A DNA stretch of 64,000 bases from Myxococcus guangdongensis (GCF_024198255.1 NZ_JAJVKW010000006.1:62001-126000), one strand, 5' to 3'; shown: positions 28,052-38,857, numbered from the stretch's first letter. Notes: a model not told the origin generated them from the sequence alone. Translations and numbers: made by a program.

Positions 28052-30220
28052 ATGCTGAAGAAGAGCGTCAAGATTGGCGAGAGCGAGCTGAGCATCGAGA
28101 CGGGCCGTCTGGCCAAGCAGGCCGATGGCTCCGTGGTGGTCCGCTATGGCGACACCATGCTGCTCGTGACGGCGGTGAGCGCGCGGGAGAAGAAGGACAT
28201 CGACTTCCTGCCGCTGACGGTGGAGTACCAGGAGAAGCTGTACTCGGCGGGTCGCATCCCCGGCAGCTACTTCAAGCGCGAGGGCCGGCTGACGGAGAAG
28301 GAGACGCTGGCCAGCCGCATCGTGGACCGCTCCATGCGTCCGCTGTTCCCGGAAGGCTACGCGTACGAGACGCAGATCATCGCCAGCGTCATCTCCGCGG
28401 ACCCGGAGAACGAGGGGGACGTGCACGGCATCACCGGCGCCTCCGCGGCGCTGTGGGTGTCGGACATCCCGTTCGACGGCCCCCTCGCCGGCATCCGCGT
28501 GGGCCGCGTGGGCGGTCAGCTGGTGGCCAACCCCACCGCGAAGCAGCGTGAGCAGAGTGATTTGGACCTGGTCATGGCGGTCAGCCGCAAGGCCATCGTC
28601 ATGGTGGAGGGTGGCGCGGAGGAGGTCTCCGAGCCCGACATGGTCGCGGCGCTGGAGTTCGGCTTCCAGTCCGCCCAGCCCGCGCTGGACCTGCAGGACG
28701 AGCTGCGCCGCGCGCTGAACAAGCAGGTGCGCTCGTTCGACAAGCCGGCCTCCGTGGACGAGGGCCTGCGCGGCAAGGTGCGCGAGCTGGCGATGGACGG
28801 CATCAAGGCCGGCTACGCCATCAAGGAGAAGGGCGCGCGCTACGAGTCGCTCTCCAAGACGAAGAAGGAGACGCTCGCCAAGCTCAAGGAGCAGCTCGCG
28901 GAGGCCTACTCGCCGCTGGTGGAGAAGCACGCCAAGCAGGTGGTGGAAGACCTCAAGTACGAGCACATGCGCGAGATGACGGTCAACGGTGGCCGCATCG
29001 GCGACCGTGGCCACGACGTGGTCCGCACGATCACGTGTGAAGTGGGCGTGCTCCCGCGCACCCACGGCAGCGCGGTGTTCACCCGCGGCGAGACGCAGGC
29101 GCTCGTGGTGGCGACGCTGGGCACCAGCGAGGACGAGCAGCGCCTGGAGATGCTCGGAGGCATGTCCTTCAAGCGCTTCATGCTGCACTACAACTTCCCC
29201 CCGTTCAGCGTGAACGAGACCAAGCCGCTGCGCGGCCCGGGCCGCCGTGAAATCGGCCACGGCGCGCTGGCGGAGCGCGCGCTGCGCAACATGGTGCCCA
29301 AGAGCGAGTCGTTCCCGTACACGGTGCGCCTCGTCTCGGACATCCTCGAGTCCAACGGCTCCTCGTCCATGGCCTCGGTGTGCGGTGGCACGCTGGCGCT
29401 GATGGACGCGGGCGTCCCCATCAAGTCGCCGGTCGCCGGCATCGCCATGGGCCTGGTGAAGGAGGGCGAGAAGATCGCCATCCTGTCGGACATCCTCGGT
29501 GACGAGGACCACCTGGGCGACATGGACTTCAAGGTGTGCGGCACCACCAAGGGCATCACCTCCATCCAGATGGACATCAAGATCACCGGCCTCACCACGG
29601 AGATCATGAGCCGGGCGCTGGAGCAGGCGCGTCAGGGCCGCATCCACATCCTGGAGGAGATGCTCAAGACGCTGGCGCAGCCGCGCAAGGAGATCAGCCA
29701 GTACGCTCCTCGCATCACCACCATCCAGATTCGCCCCGAGTTCATCAAGAACGTCATCGGGCCGGGCGGCAAGGTCATCAAGGACATCATCGCGCGCACC
29801 GGCGCGGCGATTAACATCGAGGACTCCGGCCGGGTGGACATCGCCAGCGCGAACGGCGAGGCCGTGAAGGCCGCCATCGCGATGATCCAGGCGCTGACCC
29901 GCGAGGCGGAGATCGGGAAGATCTACACGGGCACGGTGCGGAAGATCGCCGAGTTCGGCGCCTTCGTGGAGCTGTTCCCGGGCACCGACGGCCTCATCCA
30001 CATCTCCGAGCTGTCCGACAAGCGCGTCAAGAGCGTCTCCGACGTGCTGAAGGAGGGCGACGAGGTGCTGGTGAAGGTGGTCAGCATCGACAAGACGGGC
30101 AAGATCCGCCTGTCGCGCAAGGAGGCGATGGCGGAGCGCGCGGCGGCCCAGCAGGGCGCGGCCGACGCGGTCGCCGCCCAGCCGTCTCCCGAGGCCACGC
30201 AGCCCAACGCCAAGGCGTGA
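28052..30220 (+). CDS. pnp: Polyribonucleotide nucleotidyltransferase (PNPase)
   Basis: 722 residues from ATG 28052 ([21 protein letters not shown]), with GAGG seven bases upstream; in-frame sequence further up has no family match. PNPase degrades RNA 3' to 5' by phosphorolysis as a trimer. Two RNase PH-like domains flank an all-helical linker; the second holds the catalytic core ([18 protein letters not shown]). A KH domain ([17 protein letters not shown]) and an S1 domain ([18 protein letters not shown]) follow, then a short Ala-rich tail. Confidence 0.98.
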   Translation: MLKKSVKIGESELSIETGRLAKQADGSVVVRYGDTMLLVTAVSAREKKDIDFLPLTVEYQEKLYSAGRIPGSYFKREGRLTEKETLASRIVDRSMRPLFPEGYAYETQIIASVISADPENEGDVHGITGASAALWVSDIPFDGPLAGIRVGRVGGQLVANPTAKQREQSDLDLVMAVSRKAIVMVEGGAEEVSEPDMVAALEFGFQSAQPALDLQDELRRALNKQVRSFDKPASVDEGLRGKVRELAMDGIKAGYAIKEKGARYESLSKTKKETLAKLKEQLAEAYSPLVEKHAKQVVEDLKYEHMREMTVNGGRIGDRGHDVVRTITCEVGVLPRTHGSAVFTRGETQALVVATLGTSEDEQRLEMLGGMSFKRFMLHYNFPPFSVNETKPLRGPGRREIGHGALAERALRNMVPKSESFPYTVRLVSDILESNGSSSMASVCGGTLALMDAGVPIKSPVAGIAMGLVKEGEKIAILSDILGDEDHLGDMDFKVCGTTKGITSIQMDIKITGLTTEIMSRALEQARQGRIHILEEMLKTLAQPRKEISQYAPRITTIQIRPEFIKNVIGPGGKVIKDIIARTGAAINIEDSGRVDIASANGEAVKAAIAMIQALTREAEIGKIYTGTVRKIAEFGAFVELFPGTDGLIHISELSDKRVKSVSDVLKEGDEVLVKVVSIDKTGKIRLSRKEAMAERAAAQQGAADAVAAQPSPEATQPNAKA

Positions 30221-30267
30221 TGCCCCTGGGCACCCGGGCCCGCTCGTAAGGCCTCCGGGCAGCCTCG

Positions 30268-30308
30268 CACCCCCTTCCGCCACTCGCGCGGGAGGGGGTG
30301 TTTTCGTT
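30268..30308 (+). terminator. Intrinsic terminator after pnp
   Basis: CACCCCCT at 30268 pairs with AGGGGGTG ending at 30300, with an inner CCGC/GCGG extension, and is followed at once by TTTTCGTTTC. It lies ~48 bases after the pnp stop and ends the translation/RNA block. Confidence 0.85.
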
Positions 30309-30344
30309 TCTGGGGAGACTGGCTTAGACCTGGACGGGGGGCGC

Positions 30345-31172
30345 GTGCGTTGGAGGTGCGAGCCCCGCTTCCTGGAGGCCTTGTTGCCACCCGCTCCACC
30401 GTCGAGCTCCACTGGATTCGTCACCGACGTCTCGCGCCTGTTGGGGGCCTTCCGGTGGGCGTTCATGCCGTTGGGGCTGCTCGCGCTCGTCGCGGTGGGC
30501 GTGCACGCGGCGGCGGACACGCTGGATGACCGACTGCTGTCGCTGGTGGACCGCGCGGACGCGGCCTTCGACGGGCTGGTGGGCCGCTCTGATTTGACGG
30601 CGCCCATGGTGGAGTGGGTGTCGCTGGAGCTGCGCACGGAGATTGCGCGCGCCCTGGCCCTGCTGTGGGAGCTGGCCGCGGACCTGTTGCTGGCGCTGCC
30701 CGCGCTGGGCTACCGCGAGGCGGCGGCCGCGAGGCCCGCGGAGGCGTGGCGCGTGGCGCTGGAGGGGACGCAGGCCCAGCCCTCGTGGCGCGCGTTGTTG
30801 CGGCGATGTCTGCGCCAGCCCACGCCCATGCGGTGGCTCAGGCCCTTGTCCACGGCGGCGGTGGTGGTGGCGGGCGCGTGCACGGTGGCGCGGCTCCTCC
30901 AGGGCACGGTGTACCTGTCCTGGCGCGAGCTGATGGGAGACCAGGTGGCGGATTGGGGCGCGCGGGGACTGGCGCTCGTGGTGCTGGTGGGAGTGCTGGC
31001 CACGCTGGGCTGGCGCGCGGTGCTGCGAAACCTCCAGCACGCGGACGAGGCCTGCGCGAACGTGTCCGGACGCAAGGCCTTCACCCGGGGCTTGCTGGGG
31101 TGCGCGGTGGTGGCGCCGCTGGCGGTGGCCGCCGTGCTGGACGCCTCTCCACTGCTGTCCTTCCTTCGCTAG
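30345..31172 (+). CDS. Integral membrane protein, unknown
   Basis: 275 residues from GTG 30345; the exact start is uncertain. Four to five hydrophobic segments are visible: [19 protein letters not shown], a helix near [51 protein letters not shown] and [16 protein letters not shown]. Between the first two lies a charged loop ([20 protein letters not shown]). I do not recognise the family. The M23 peptidase gene begins 9 bases after its stop, so the two are likely cotranscribed and may work together at the cell wall. Confidence 0.75.
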   Translation: MRWRCEPRFLEALLPPAPPSSSTGFVTDVSRLLGAFRWAFMPLGLLALVAVGVHAAADTLDDRLLSLVDRADAAFDGLVGRSDLTAPMVEWVSLELRTEIARALALLWELAADLLLALPALGYREAAAARPAEAWRVALEGTQAQPSWRALLRRCLRQPTPMRWLRPLSTAAVVVAGACTVARLLQGTVYLSWRELMGDQVADWGARGLALVVLVGVLATLGWRAVLRNLQHADEACANVSGRKAFTRGLLGCAVVAPLAVAAVLDASPLLSFLR

Positions 31173-31181
31173 GGGCTCGCC

Positions 31182-32192
31182 ATGTTTCCGCGCCAGGCCC
31201 GAGGACTGCTGGACTTCGTGATGGCGGTGCTGTGCGTGTGGACGGCGTACCACCACACGCCCGCGGGCGCGCTGGTGCGCAAGGCCTCCGCGTGGGCCTT
31301 CTCCACGAAGAGCACCGCCCGCCCGCTGCTCGCGTACTACGACGGCGTCACGGGCACGTCGCTGGCGGCGCCAGTGCTCGCGCCCGAAATCTCCATCGTG
31401 CGCCCGCTGACGGATGCAGAGGCCCTGGCGTGGGGCACGCACCTCGCGCTGAAGGGGCTGGATGCGCGGGCACGCGAGCCCTCGGCGGCGCTGGCCCAGG
31501 AGCTGGGCATCCCGATGACGACGCTGTTGGACCCGGTCGAGGGTCCCCGCGCCGCGCGCAGGCTTCATGCGGCGCTGGCGGGTGACTTCCCCCGGGAGGA
31601 GGCGCGGCTCGCGGCCCTCTTCGTCGGACGCGTCCCCGCGCGCTATGCCGTGGAGCGCGTGGAGGCGGAGGGGAGCGCTCCGACGCTGGAGTCGCTGAGC
31701 CGCCAACTGCCTCCCGGCTTCGAGGGCGCGTCCGTCGGCGCGGCGCAGGCCTTGGCCCTGGCCACGACGTTCGGCCTGGGCTGGCCCGTGCACGAGAGCG
31801 CCCGGGTGACGAGTCCCTTTGGCGAGCGCAACCACCCGGTGCTGGGCACCCGGAAGATGCACACGGGCGTGGACCTGGGCGTGCCCGTCGGCACGGAGGT
31901 CTCGGCGGTGGCCGAGGCCGTGGTGCGGCGCGCGAGCGAGGACTCGGTGAATGGCCGCGTCCTCGTCCTGGACCACGGGCGCGGGGTGACGACGGCGTAC
32001 TGCCACAACTCGGAGCTGCTGGTGCGGGTGGGGGACAAGGTGACGCGGGGGCAGCTCATCGCCCGCTCTGGCAACACCGGGCGCTCCACCGGGCCTCATC
32101 TCCACTATCAGCTCGAGCTGGCCTCCCGTCCCGTGGACCCGCTCAAGTTCCGCGCGACGGTGCGCGCCATGTCCCAGGACACCGCGCCCTGA
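31182..32192 (+). CDS. M23 family (LytM) metallopeptidase
   Basis: 336 residues with one N-terminal hydrophobic segment ([19 protein letters not shown]). The C-terminal ~120 residues are an M23 domain with all zinc and catalytic marks: [23 protein letters not shown] (His and Asp ligands; the string is split here between PVLGTRK and MHTGVDLG), and GPHLHYQLE with the third ligand His. M23 enzymes cut peptide cross-links of peptidoglycan. The segment between is not assigned. It follows the unknown membrane protein by nine bases. Confidence 0.9.
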   Translation: MFPRQARGLLDFVMAVLCVWTAYHHTPAGALVRKASAWAFSTKSTARPLLAYYDGVTGTSLAAPVLAPEISIVRPLTDAEALAWGTHLALKGLDARAREPSAALAQELGIPMTTLLDPVEGPRAARRLHAALAGDFPREEARLAALFVGRVPARYAVERVEAEGSAPTLESLSRQLPPGFEGASVGAAQALALATTFGLGWPVHESARVTSPFGERNHPVLGTRKMHTGVDLGVPVGTEVSAVAEAVVRRASEDSVNGRVLVLDHGRGVTTAYCHNSELLVRVGDKVTRGQLIARSGNTGRSTGPHLHYQLELASRPVDPLKFRATVRAMSQDTAP

Positions 32193-32313
32193 GCCCGCTG
32201 GGGACGCGCTTGCGGACCTGAAAGGCTCCCCAGGCCTGTCGTCCCTTCCCGGGACAACCCGTGACGTCGGCACGGGAACTGGAGACGGGGCAGGGGTGTG
32301 GTACATCCGCGCC

Positions 32314-32769
32314 ATGGTCTCGCCCTTGATTGTTCAGGTGCGCCGTGTGCGGGCGCACCCGGAGCCCTTGCCGCTTCCCCGCTATGAGACGGAGCTCGCC
32401 GCCGGGCTGGACCTGCGCGCCGACATCGACGGGGAGCGGGTGCTCGGGCCCCTGGAGCGGATGGCGGTCCCCACGGGGCTCGCGCTGGGGTTGCCCCCCG
32501 GTTACGAGGGGCAGGTGCGGCCCCGCTCCGGGCTGGCGCTGCGCCACGGGGTGACGCTGCTCAACGCGCCGGGGACGGTGGACGCGGACTACCGGGGGGA
32601 GGTGCAGGTCATCCTGGTCAACCTCTCCAACGAGCCCTTCACCCTGCGTCGGGGCGACCGGGTGGCCCAACTGGTGGTGGCGCCGGTGACCACCGTCAGT
32701 CTCTCGGAAGTCGAGGTCCTCGACGCGACGGCGCGGGGCGGAAATGGTTTCGGCTCCACCGGCCGGTAG
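32314..32769 (+). CDS. dut: dUTP diphosphatase
   Basis: 151 residues from ATG 32314. It hydrolyses dUTP to dUMP, keeping uracil out of DNA and feeding dTMP synthesis, as a trimer. The five motifs are present: AGLDLRAD (I), [11 protein letters not shown] (II), [14 protein letters not shown] (III), [11 protein letters not shown] (IV) and the C-terminal [11 protein letters not shown] (V), which closes over the active site. Confidence 0.97.
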   Translation: MVSPLIVQVRRVRAHPEPLPLPRYETELAAGLDLRADIDGERVLGPLERMAVPTGLALGLPPGYEGQVRPRSGLALRHGVTLLNAPGTVDADYRGEVQVILVNLSNEPFTLRRGDRVAQLVVAPVTTVSLSEVEVLDATARGGNGFGSTGR

Positions 32770-32889
32770 GTCCTTCGTCGGAAGCCTCCGGCATCGTTCC
32801 TTGATGACAGGGGAGCGTGCAGAATATGAGGCCTGGACCGCGTCCCCGCCTGCGGTCCTCCCTCGACCGGCCCCTGGAGTCCGACTGCT

Positions 32890-35547
32890 TTGCTCTGCTA
32901 CCGCTGCGGCAGCCACGTCCCCGAGACGACCGACACCTGTCCCACCTGCGGGATGAAGTACGACGCGACCGCCCGCCAGGCGGCCGGCGCCGCTCGCAAG
33001 CGTGGGTTGGAAGGCGCCCCCTACAAGCCGGGGGACGTCCTCGCCGGCCGCTACGCCATCCAGGAGGTGGTGGGCTCCGGCCCCATGGGCTTCGTCTTCC
33101 GCGCGCAGGACCAGGAGATCGACGTCGAGGTCGCCCTGAAGACGGTGCACCCGCGCCTGGTCCAACAGCCCGAGGAGCGCACCCAGTTCTCGTTCTCCAT
33201 GCGGGTGGGCAAGAAGCTCAACCACCCGAACCTGCTGCGCGTCTACGAGGAGGGGCTCGACAACGAGCGGCCCTTCTTCACCATGCAGCTCTTGGAGGGC
33301 ATGACGCTGCGGCGGATGATGGAGCAGCGCGCCTCGCGTGGGCAGCTCTTCTCCCTCAAGGACGTGGAGCCGCTGCTCGCGCAGATGGCGGCGGCGCTCG
33401 ACGCGGCCCACCGCTTCGGGCCGCACTCCGACCTCAAGCCCGAGAACGTCATCGTCCTGCCGGACCTGCTGAAGGTGACGGACTACGGCCTGGGGCTCGC
33501 CGTGCCGCAGCTTCCCTTCGTCCAGGCGCAGAAGAGCCACCGCGCGGATGTCTACATCGCGCCGGAGTACGTGGCGGGCGGTGAGCTGGACACGCGCATG
33601 GACGTGTACTCGCTGGGCGTCATCATGGGCGAGATGCTCACCGGACTGGTGCCCACCGAGGGCGTGGTGCCGGGGCTGACGTCGCTGCACTCGGACCTGC
33701 CCACGTCGTTCGAGGCGCTCTACCGCCGCGCGCTGAACATCAACCCGCTGGCGCGGCCGAAGACGGCCGGAGAGCTGCACGCGGAGTTCGCCAGCATCCT
33801 CTCGCGCTCACCACCCGCCGTCGTCACGCGCGTGCGCGGGGTCCCTCCGCCCACCGGCTCCGCGCAGGCCGCGGCCATCCGCATGTCGGCCCGGCCTCCG
33901 CCGCCCGTGCCCACGGGCATGATGCCGGCGGCCACGGGCAGCGTGAGCCTCGCGCCCAGGGCCACGTCGCACGAGGAGGAGCCGCCTCCTCCGGACGCCA
34001 CCCAGCCGCTCGACGCCGCGACGCTGGCCGCCATCATCGGCGCCAATCCGACCGCGTCCCATCAGCACCTCACCGAGCAGGCGCTGCCGTTCATCACCGC
34101 GTCCGCGGCGAAGGCCGCCAGCGAGCCCGCGCGCGCCGAGCCTCCCGCCGGAGCTCGGGGCTCGCCGGAGTCCATCATCTTCGCGCGCTCCCCGGCCGCG
34201 GAGCCGGCTCCCGCCGCGGGTTCGCGGGGCTCGTCCGAGCCGGTCATCTTCGCGCGCTCGTCCGCCGCGGAGCCGGCCGCTCCGGCGGGTGCACGAGGCT
34301 CACCGGAGTCCATCGTCTTCGCGCGCTCCCCGGCCGCGGAGCCCTCGCAGCCGGGTCGTTCGGAGGCCTCGCAGTCGGGTCGCTCGGAGCCCGCCGCGCG
34401 TCCGCCGCCACGGGGCTCGGGGCAGGTGGCCTCGGCCCAACCCCGCGCATCGCAGCGGGGGCCATCGTCGGGGGAGGGGAGCGAGCCCGGGCCTTCCGAC
34501 TCGGGGCCCCGCTCCGCGCCCTCTGGCGCGGGCAGACCGCTGGCGCGCACGCTGGACGCGGCGCCGGCGGCGGTGGTGCCGAGCATCCGGACGGCCCGCA
34601 CGTTGGAGACCACGCCGGCGATGTCTGGCGCACGCACCGCGCCGCGCTCTTTGGATGGCTCACCGTCGATGTCCGGCGCGCGCACGATGGATTCGCCCGT
34701 CGTCTCGGGAGCGCGCATCGCGCCCACCCAGCGCGCCACCCGGCCCCGGAAGTCCGCGGCCGCGCGGCGTCGCTCGATGTTCCTGTGGATGGCGGTGCTG
34801 ATTGTCGGCGGGCTCGCGCTGGGCGGTGGAGGCGGGTTCCTGTTCCTGCGTTATTGGGAGGCACGACAGGCCGCGAAGGCGAAGTCGCCCGTCCCGACGA
34901 GTGACCCGGCCATGCGCGCTCAAGGCGCCGAGGCGGAGGCTCAACCTGTCGTCGCGCTCGCGGACAAGTGCCCGCCGGAGATGCGGTTGGTGAGCGGTGG
35001 GGCCTTGCGGCGCGGGCGGGCCAAGGACGACGAGCTGGCGAAGGTGGACGAGCCTCCCTTGGAGAGCGTCCAGCTCGCCTCCTTCTGCATCGACCAGTTC
35101 GAGCATCCGAACAAGCAAGGCGCGAGCCCCACGGTGAATGTCACCTGGGAGAAGGCCCAGTCGCTGTGTGAGGCCGCGAACAAGCGCCTGTGCCGCGAAG
35201 ACGAGTGGGAGAAAGCATGCAAGGGACCGGGCCACGCGCGCTTCCCGCACGGCAACGATTACGTTCCAGGCAAGTGCAACTCCAAGGTCAATCGAGCCGA
35301 GTCGGAGACGGCGCTCGCACCCTCCGGAACGTATCCGGGCTGTGTGTCGGGCTATGGGGTGATGGACCTCTCCGGCAACGCGGCCGAGTGGACCGAGGCC
35401 CGAATCGAGCACAAGGGGGCCGTCCAGCGGGGCGGCGCCTTCAGCGAGCACTACTCGGAGTCGCGTTGCAGCGCGCGCGCCTTCGGCCCCCCCGAGAAGG
35501 CCTCTCCTTCGGTGGGCTTCCGCTGCTGCGCGAGCACGCAGCCATGA
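32890..35547 (+). CDS. Atypical protein kinase fused to an FGE/sulfatase-modifying-like domain
   Basis: 885 residues from TTG 32890. Order: zinc ribbon (Cys3, Cys6, Cys17, Cys20), kinase domain at about 45-300, a long Pro/Ser/Ala region with three near-identical (S)PESIIFARSPAAEP units and SGARTxxRSLD units, a TM segment (SMFLWMAVLIVGGLALGGGG), and a C-terminal formylglycine-generating-enzyme-like domain (GVMDLSGNAAEWTEA, GGAFSEHYSE). The kinase has Lys in VALKTV, but HRD is HSD (179-181; LKPEN follows) and DFG is DYG (198-200). Catalytic Asp and Asn remain, so it may be active in an RD-independent way. By topology the FGE-like part is extracytoplasmic. The stop overlaps the next gene. Confidence 0.88.
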   Translation: MLCYRCGSHVPETTDTCPTCGMKYDATARQAAGAARKRGLEGAPYKPGDVLAGRYAIQEVVGSGPMGFVFRAQDQEIDVEVALKTVHPRLVQQPEERTQFSFSMRVGKKLNHPNLLRVYEEGLDNERPFFTMQLLEGMTLRRMMEQRASRGQLFSLKDVEPLLAQMAAALDAAHRFGPHSDLKPENVIVLPDLLKVTDYGLGLAVPQLPFVQAQKSHRADVYIAPEYVAGGELDTRMDVYSLGVIMGEMLTGLVPTEGVVPGLTSLHSDLPTSFEALYRRALNINPLARPKTAGELHAEFASILSRSPPAVVTRVRGVPPPTGSAQAAAIRMSARPPPPVPTGMMPAATGSVSLAPRATSHEEEPPPPDATQPLDAATLAAIIGANPTASHQHLTEQALPFITASAAKAASEPARAEPPAGARGSPESIIFARSPAAEPAPAAGSRGSSEPVIFARSSAAEPAAPAGARGSPESIVFARSPAAEPSQPGRSEASQSGRSEPAARPPPRGSGQVASAQPRASQRGPSSGEGSEPGPSDSGPRSAPSGAGRPLARTLDAAPAAVVPSIRTARTLETTPAMSGARTAPRSLDGSPSMSGARTMDSPVVSGARIAPTQRATRPRKSAAARRRSMFLWMAVLIVGGLALGGGGGFLFLRYWEARQAAKAKSPVPTSDPAMRAQGAEAEAQPVVALADKCPPEMRLVSGGALRRGRAKDDELAKVDEPPLESVQLASFCIDQFEHPNKQGASPTVNVTWEKAQSLCEAANKRLCREDEWEKACKGPGHARFPHGNDYVPGKCNSKVNRAESETALAPSGTYPGCVSGYGVMDLSGNAAEWTEARIEHKGAVQRGGAFSEHYSESRCSARAFGPPEKASPSVGFRCCASTQP

Positions 35548-36488
35548 GCCGCCTGGCCCTCGCGCTCCTGCTCTGCCTGGCGCCCTCGCTGGCCTGGGCC
35601 CAGAAGGGCAGCCGCCCACAGGTGGTGGCGGTGAAGTCCGCGAACCTGGCGCCCTACACCTCACTGCTCGCGGGCTTCTCCGCGGAGGCGCGCGCCGAGG
35701 TCCAGGAGATGACGCTCGACGAGAGCCCGGGCGCTGCCGCGCGCATCTTCAAGAAGCTGGCGGCGCAGAAGCCGGCGCTCATCCTGGCGCTGGGCCCGCT
35801 GGCCGCCAACGCCGCGCGCCGTTCGCTGGGCGAGGACGTGCCCGTCCTCTTCGCCATGGTGCCGTACTACGAGAAGTACGGCCTGGAGGGCCCCAACGTC
35901 ACTGGCATCTCGCTCACCAGCGACTTGGGGCCGGAGCTGGAGGGGCTGCTCGCGGTGGCACCCAAGGCGAAGCGCGTGGGCATGGTGCACGACCCGCGCT
36001 TCTCCGCGAGCACGGTGGCGCTGGCTCAAGCCGCGGCCGCCTCGCGCGGCCTGTCCATCCTCGCGCTGGAGGTGGACTCGCCGGGCAAGGTGGCCAAGGC
36101 GCTCGAGGGCGCCGCGGGTCGCGTCGACGCGATGCTGATGGTCGCCGACAAGACGGTGGGCAACGCGGCCGTGGTGCAGGAGCTCATCGCGTTCGCGCAC
36201 GCGAAGCGGCTGCCGCTCGTCGCGCTCACGCCCAGTCAGGTGAAGGAGGGCGCCACGCTGGCCTTGTCTCCCAGCCCGTTGACCATCGGCCTGCAGGCGG
36301 GGCGGCTGGCCAACCGCATCATCCACGAGAAGGTCGACCCGGGAGCGCTGGCGGTGGCGCAGCCCGAGGGGTTGGACCTGTCCGTCAACCTCAGCACCGC
36401 CAGGAAGTTGGGTCCGTCCTCCGAGTCCGTACTGGAGTTGCTCCGGTTCGCGGCGCGGAAGGACTTTGCCGTGAAGGTCTACGAGTGA
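35544..36488 (+). CDS. ABC transporter substrate-binding-like lipid/solute protein (PF04392 type)
   Basis: 314 residues from ATG 35544, overlapping the kinase stop as ATGA. The signal peptide is SRLALALLLCLAPSLAWAQ. The rest is a two-lobe periplasmic-binding fold of the type found in TrpX-like ABC systems: PALILALGPLAANAARRSL, VLFAMVPYYEKYGLEGPNVTG, VAPKAKRVGMVHDPRFSAS, and LPLVALTPSQVKEGA. No permease or ATPase gene is adjacent, so the protein may instead act as a sensor partner, for instance of the coupled kinase; this is an inference. purB overlaps its stop by four bases. Confidence 0.82.
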   Translation: MSRLALALLLCLAPSLAWAQKGSRPQVVAVKSANLAPYTSLLAGFSAEARAEVQEMTLDESPGAAARIFKKLAAQKPALILALGPLAANAARRSLGEDVPVLFAMVPYYEKYGLEGPNVTGISLTSDLGPELEGLLAVAPKAKRVGMVHDPRFSASTVALAQAAAASRGLSILALEVDSPGKVAKALEGAAGRVDAMLMVADKTVGNAAVVQELIAFAHAKRLPLVALTPSQVKEGATLALSPSPLTIGLQAGRLANRIIHEKVDPGALAVAQPEGLDLSVNLSTARKLGPSSESVLELLRFAARKDFAVKVYE

Positions 36489-37798
36489 TTCCGCGATACA
36501 GCCGACAGGAGATGTCCAACCTCTGGTCCGACGTGGCCCGCTACCGCCGCTGGCGGGACGTGGAGCTCGCCGCGCTGGAGGGGATGGTGGAGGCGGGGCT
36601 GGCCCCTCGCGAGGCGCTGGAGGACTGCGTCGCGCGCGCCGGGGACTTCACCCCCGAGGACGCCGCGCGCATCGAGGACATCGAGCGCACCACGAAGCAC
36701 GACGTCATCGCCTTCCTCACCTTCATGGAGGAGCGGGTGGGGCCCAGCGCGCGCTGGCTGCACCTGGGCATGACGTCCTCGGACGTGCTGGACACGGCGC
36801 TGGCGCTGACGCTGCGCGACGCGGTGGACCTCATCCTCCAGGATTTGGAGCGGGTGAGGGCCGCGGTGGAGAAGCGCGCCTTCGAGCACAAGCACACGCT
36901 GCAGATGGGCCGCAGCCACGGCATCCACGCGGAGCCAGTGACGTTCGGCCACAAGCTGGCCATCTGGTACGACGAGCTGGGCCGCGCGCGCACGCGCCTG
37001 TTGCACGCGCGTGAGAGCATCGCCGTGGGCAAGATCTCCGGCGCGGTGGGCACCTTCGCGCACCTGCCTCCAGCCGTGGAGGAGCGCGTCTGCGCGAAGC
37101 TGGGCCTGAAGCACGCCCCGGCCTCCAGCCAGGTGGTGCAGCGTGACAGGCACGCCGAGTTCTTCACGGCGCTGGCGCTGCTGGGCGCGAGCATCGAGAA
37201 GTTCGCGGTGGAGATCCGCCACCTGCAGCGCACCGAGGTGCGCGAGGCGGAGGAGCCCTTCACCGCCGGACAGAAGGGCTCCAGCGCGATGCCGCACAAG
37301 CGCAACCCCATCCTGTCGGAGAACCTCACGGGCCTGGCGCGCCTGCTTCGCGGCTACGCGGTGAGCGCCATGGAGGACGTGGCGCTGTGGCACGAGCGCG
37401 ACATCTCGCACTCGTCCGTGGAGCGCGTCATCGGCCCGGACGCCACCATCCTCGCGGACTTCATGCTGGTGCGCTTCGCGCGGCTGATGGAGGACCTGCG
37501 CGTCTACCCCGAGCAGATGAAGAAGAACCTGGAGCTGCTCGGCGGCGTGGTGAACTCGCAGCGGCTCTTGCTGGAGCTGGCGCGCAAGGGCATGGACCGG
37601 CAGGCCGCCTACGTCATCGTCCAGCGCAACGCGATGAAGCTCTACGAGCAGGGCGTGGACTTCCGGCAGGCGCTGCTCGCGGACGCGGACCTGCTGAAGA
37701 TGATGACGCCCGAGGAGATCAACGACTGCTTCTCCCCGGGCTATCACACGCGGCACATGGACGACATCTTCCGCCGCGTCTTCGGCCGGAGCGAGTAG
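36485..37798 (+). CDS. purB: Adenylosuccinate lyase
   Basis: 437 residues from GTG 36485, overlapping the gene before as GTGA. It removes fumarate from SAICAR and from adenylosuccinate, two steps of purine synthesis. Fumarase/aspartase-family marks: HLGMTSSDVLDTALAL, MGRSHGIHAEPVTFG with the catalytic His, and the signature GSSAMPHKRNPILSENL near 263-279. The length is typical of the Bacillus-type short form. purC, the enzyme that makes its substrate SAICAR, is convergent 27 bases downstream. Confidence 0.97.
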   Translation: MIPRYSRQEMSNLWSDVARYRRWRDVELAALEGMVEAGLAPREALEDCVARAGDFTPEDAARIEDIERTTKHDVIAFLTFMEERVGPSARWLHLGMTSSDVLDTALALTLRDAVDLILQDLERVRAAVEKRAFEHKHTLQMGRSHGIHAEPVTFGHKLAIWYDELGRARTRLLHARESIAVGKISGAVGTFAHLPPAVEERVCAKLGLKHAPASSQVVQRDRHAEFFTALALLGASIEKFAVEIRHLQRTEVREAEEPFTAGQKGSSAMPHKRNPILSENLTGLARLLRGYAVSAMEDVALWHERDISHSSVERVIGPDATILADFMLVRFARLMEDLRVYPEQMKKNLELLGGVVNSQRLLLELARKGMDRQAAYVIVQRNAMKLYEQGVDFRQALLADADLLKMMTPEEINDCFSPGYHTRHMDDIFRRVFGRSE

Positions 37799-37825
37799 GG
37801 CGCTCCGGGCCGCGCGCTGGAGGGG

Positions 37826-38785
37826 CTACTTCAGGTAGCCCTTCTGGCGCAGGTTCCGCTCGATTCGCTCGTGCACGTTGCCCGGCTCGAGCGTCAGCGA
37901 CGTGCCGGTGATCTGCTCGAAGGCCGCCACGTACTTGGTGGCCAGCTCCACGCGCACGTCATCGGGGATGGCCGGCGGCGTGCCCTGGCCGGAGAAGCCG
38001 CGCTCGCGGATGAGCCACTGGCGGATGTTCTCCTTGTCCAGCATGCGCTGGTCCTCGCCCTTGGCGAAGCGGGCCTCGTACTCGTCCGCCACCCAGTAGC
38101 GGCTGGAGTCCGGGGTGTGCATCTCGTCGATGACGTAGATGTCGTCGCCCACCTTGCCGAACTCGTACTTGGTATCGACGAGGATGAGGCCGCGCGTGCG
38201 CGCCCACTTCTGGCCCTCCTGGAACAGGCCGCGCGCCGCCTCGGTGATTCGCGCCCAGTCGCGGGGGCTGGCGAGTCCGCGCGCGAGAATCTCCTGCTCG
38301 GAGATGGGCTCGTCGTGCTGGCCGTACTCGGCCTTGGTGGACGGGGTGATGATGGGCGCGGGGAAGGCCTCGTCCTTGCGCAGGCCCGCGGGGAAGGGCA
38401 GGCCGTAGGCGGTGTGCGTGCCCTTCTCGTAGTCGCGCCACAGGCTGCCGGTGAGGTAGCCGCGAATCACCACCTCCACCGTGAAGGGCGTGCACGCGCG
38501 CGCCACGGTGACGTTGGCGTCCGGCACGTCCAGCACGTGGTTGGGGCAGATGTGCTTCGTGCGCTCGAACCAGAACGCCGCGAGCCGGTTGAGCACCTCG
38601 CCCTTGAAGGGGATGGTGGTGAGCACGTGGTCGAACGCGGAGAGCCGGTCCGTCGTCACCAGGACCAGGCTGTCGCCCTGCCGGTACGTGTCACGGACCT
38701 TGCCGCGGTAGTGCTGGCCGAGCGCCGACAGGTCCACCTGTCGGAGCGTGAGGGGAAGCTGAGCGTGAAGTGCGGAGGTATTCAA
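37826..38785 (-). CDS. purC: SAICAR synthetase
   Basis: 319 residues. It joins CAIR and aspartate with ATP to give SAICAR. Marks: YRGKVRDTYRQGDSLVLVTTDRLSAFD in the N-terminus (split: GKVRDTY, VTTDRLSAFD), RGYLTGSLWRDY, LILVDTKYEFGKV and VIDEMHTPDSSRYW. The length of ~300 residues places it with the longer, yeast-like bacterial form rather than the ~240-residue one. It converges with purB. Confidence 0.97.
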   Translation of the reverse strand: MNTSALHAQLPLTLRQVDLSALGQHYRGKVRDTYRQGDSLVLVTTDRLSAFDHVLTTIPFKGEVLNRLAAFWFERTKHICPNHVLDVPDANVTVARACTPFTVEVVIRGYLTGSLWRDYEKGTHTAYGLPFPAGLRKDEAFPAPIITPSTKAEYGQHDEPISEQEILARGLASPRDWARITEAARGLFQEGQKWARTRGLILVDTKYEFGKVGDDIYVIDEMHTPDSSRYWVADEYEARFAKGEDQRMLDKENIRQWLIRERGFSGQGTPPAIPDDVRVELATKYVAAFEQITGTSLTLEPGNVHERIERNLRQKGYLK

Positions 38786-38857
38786 AGGCGCCTCGCGGCC
38801 CGCCCCTCGGGAAGGTGAAGTCCAGCAGGGAGAGGGGGCTGCTTCGGGCGCGGGACT

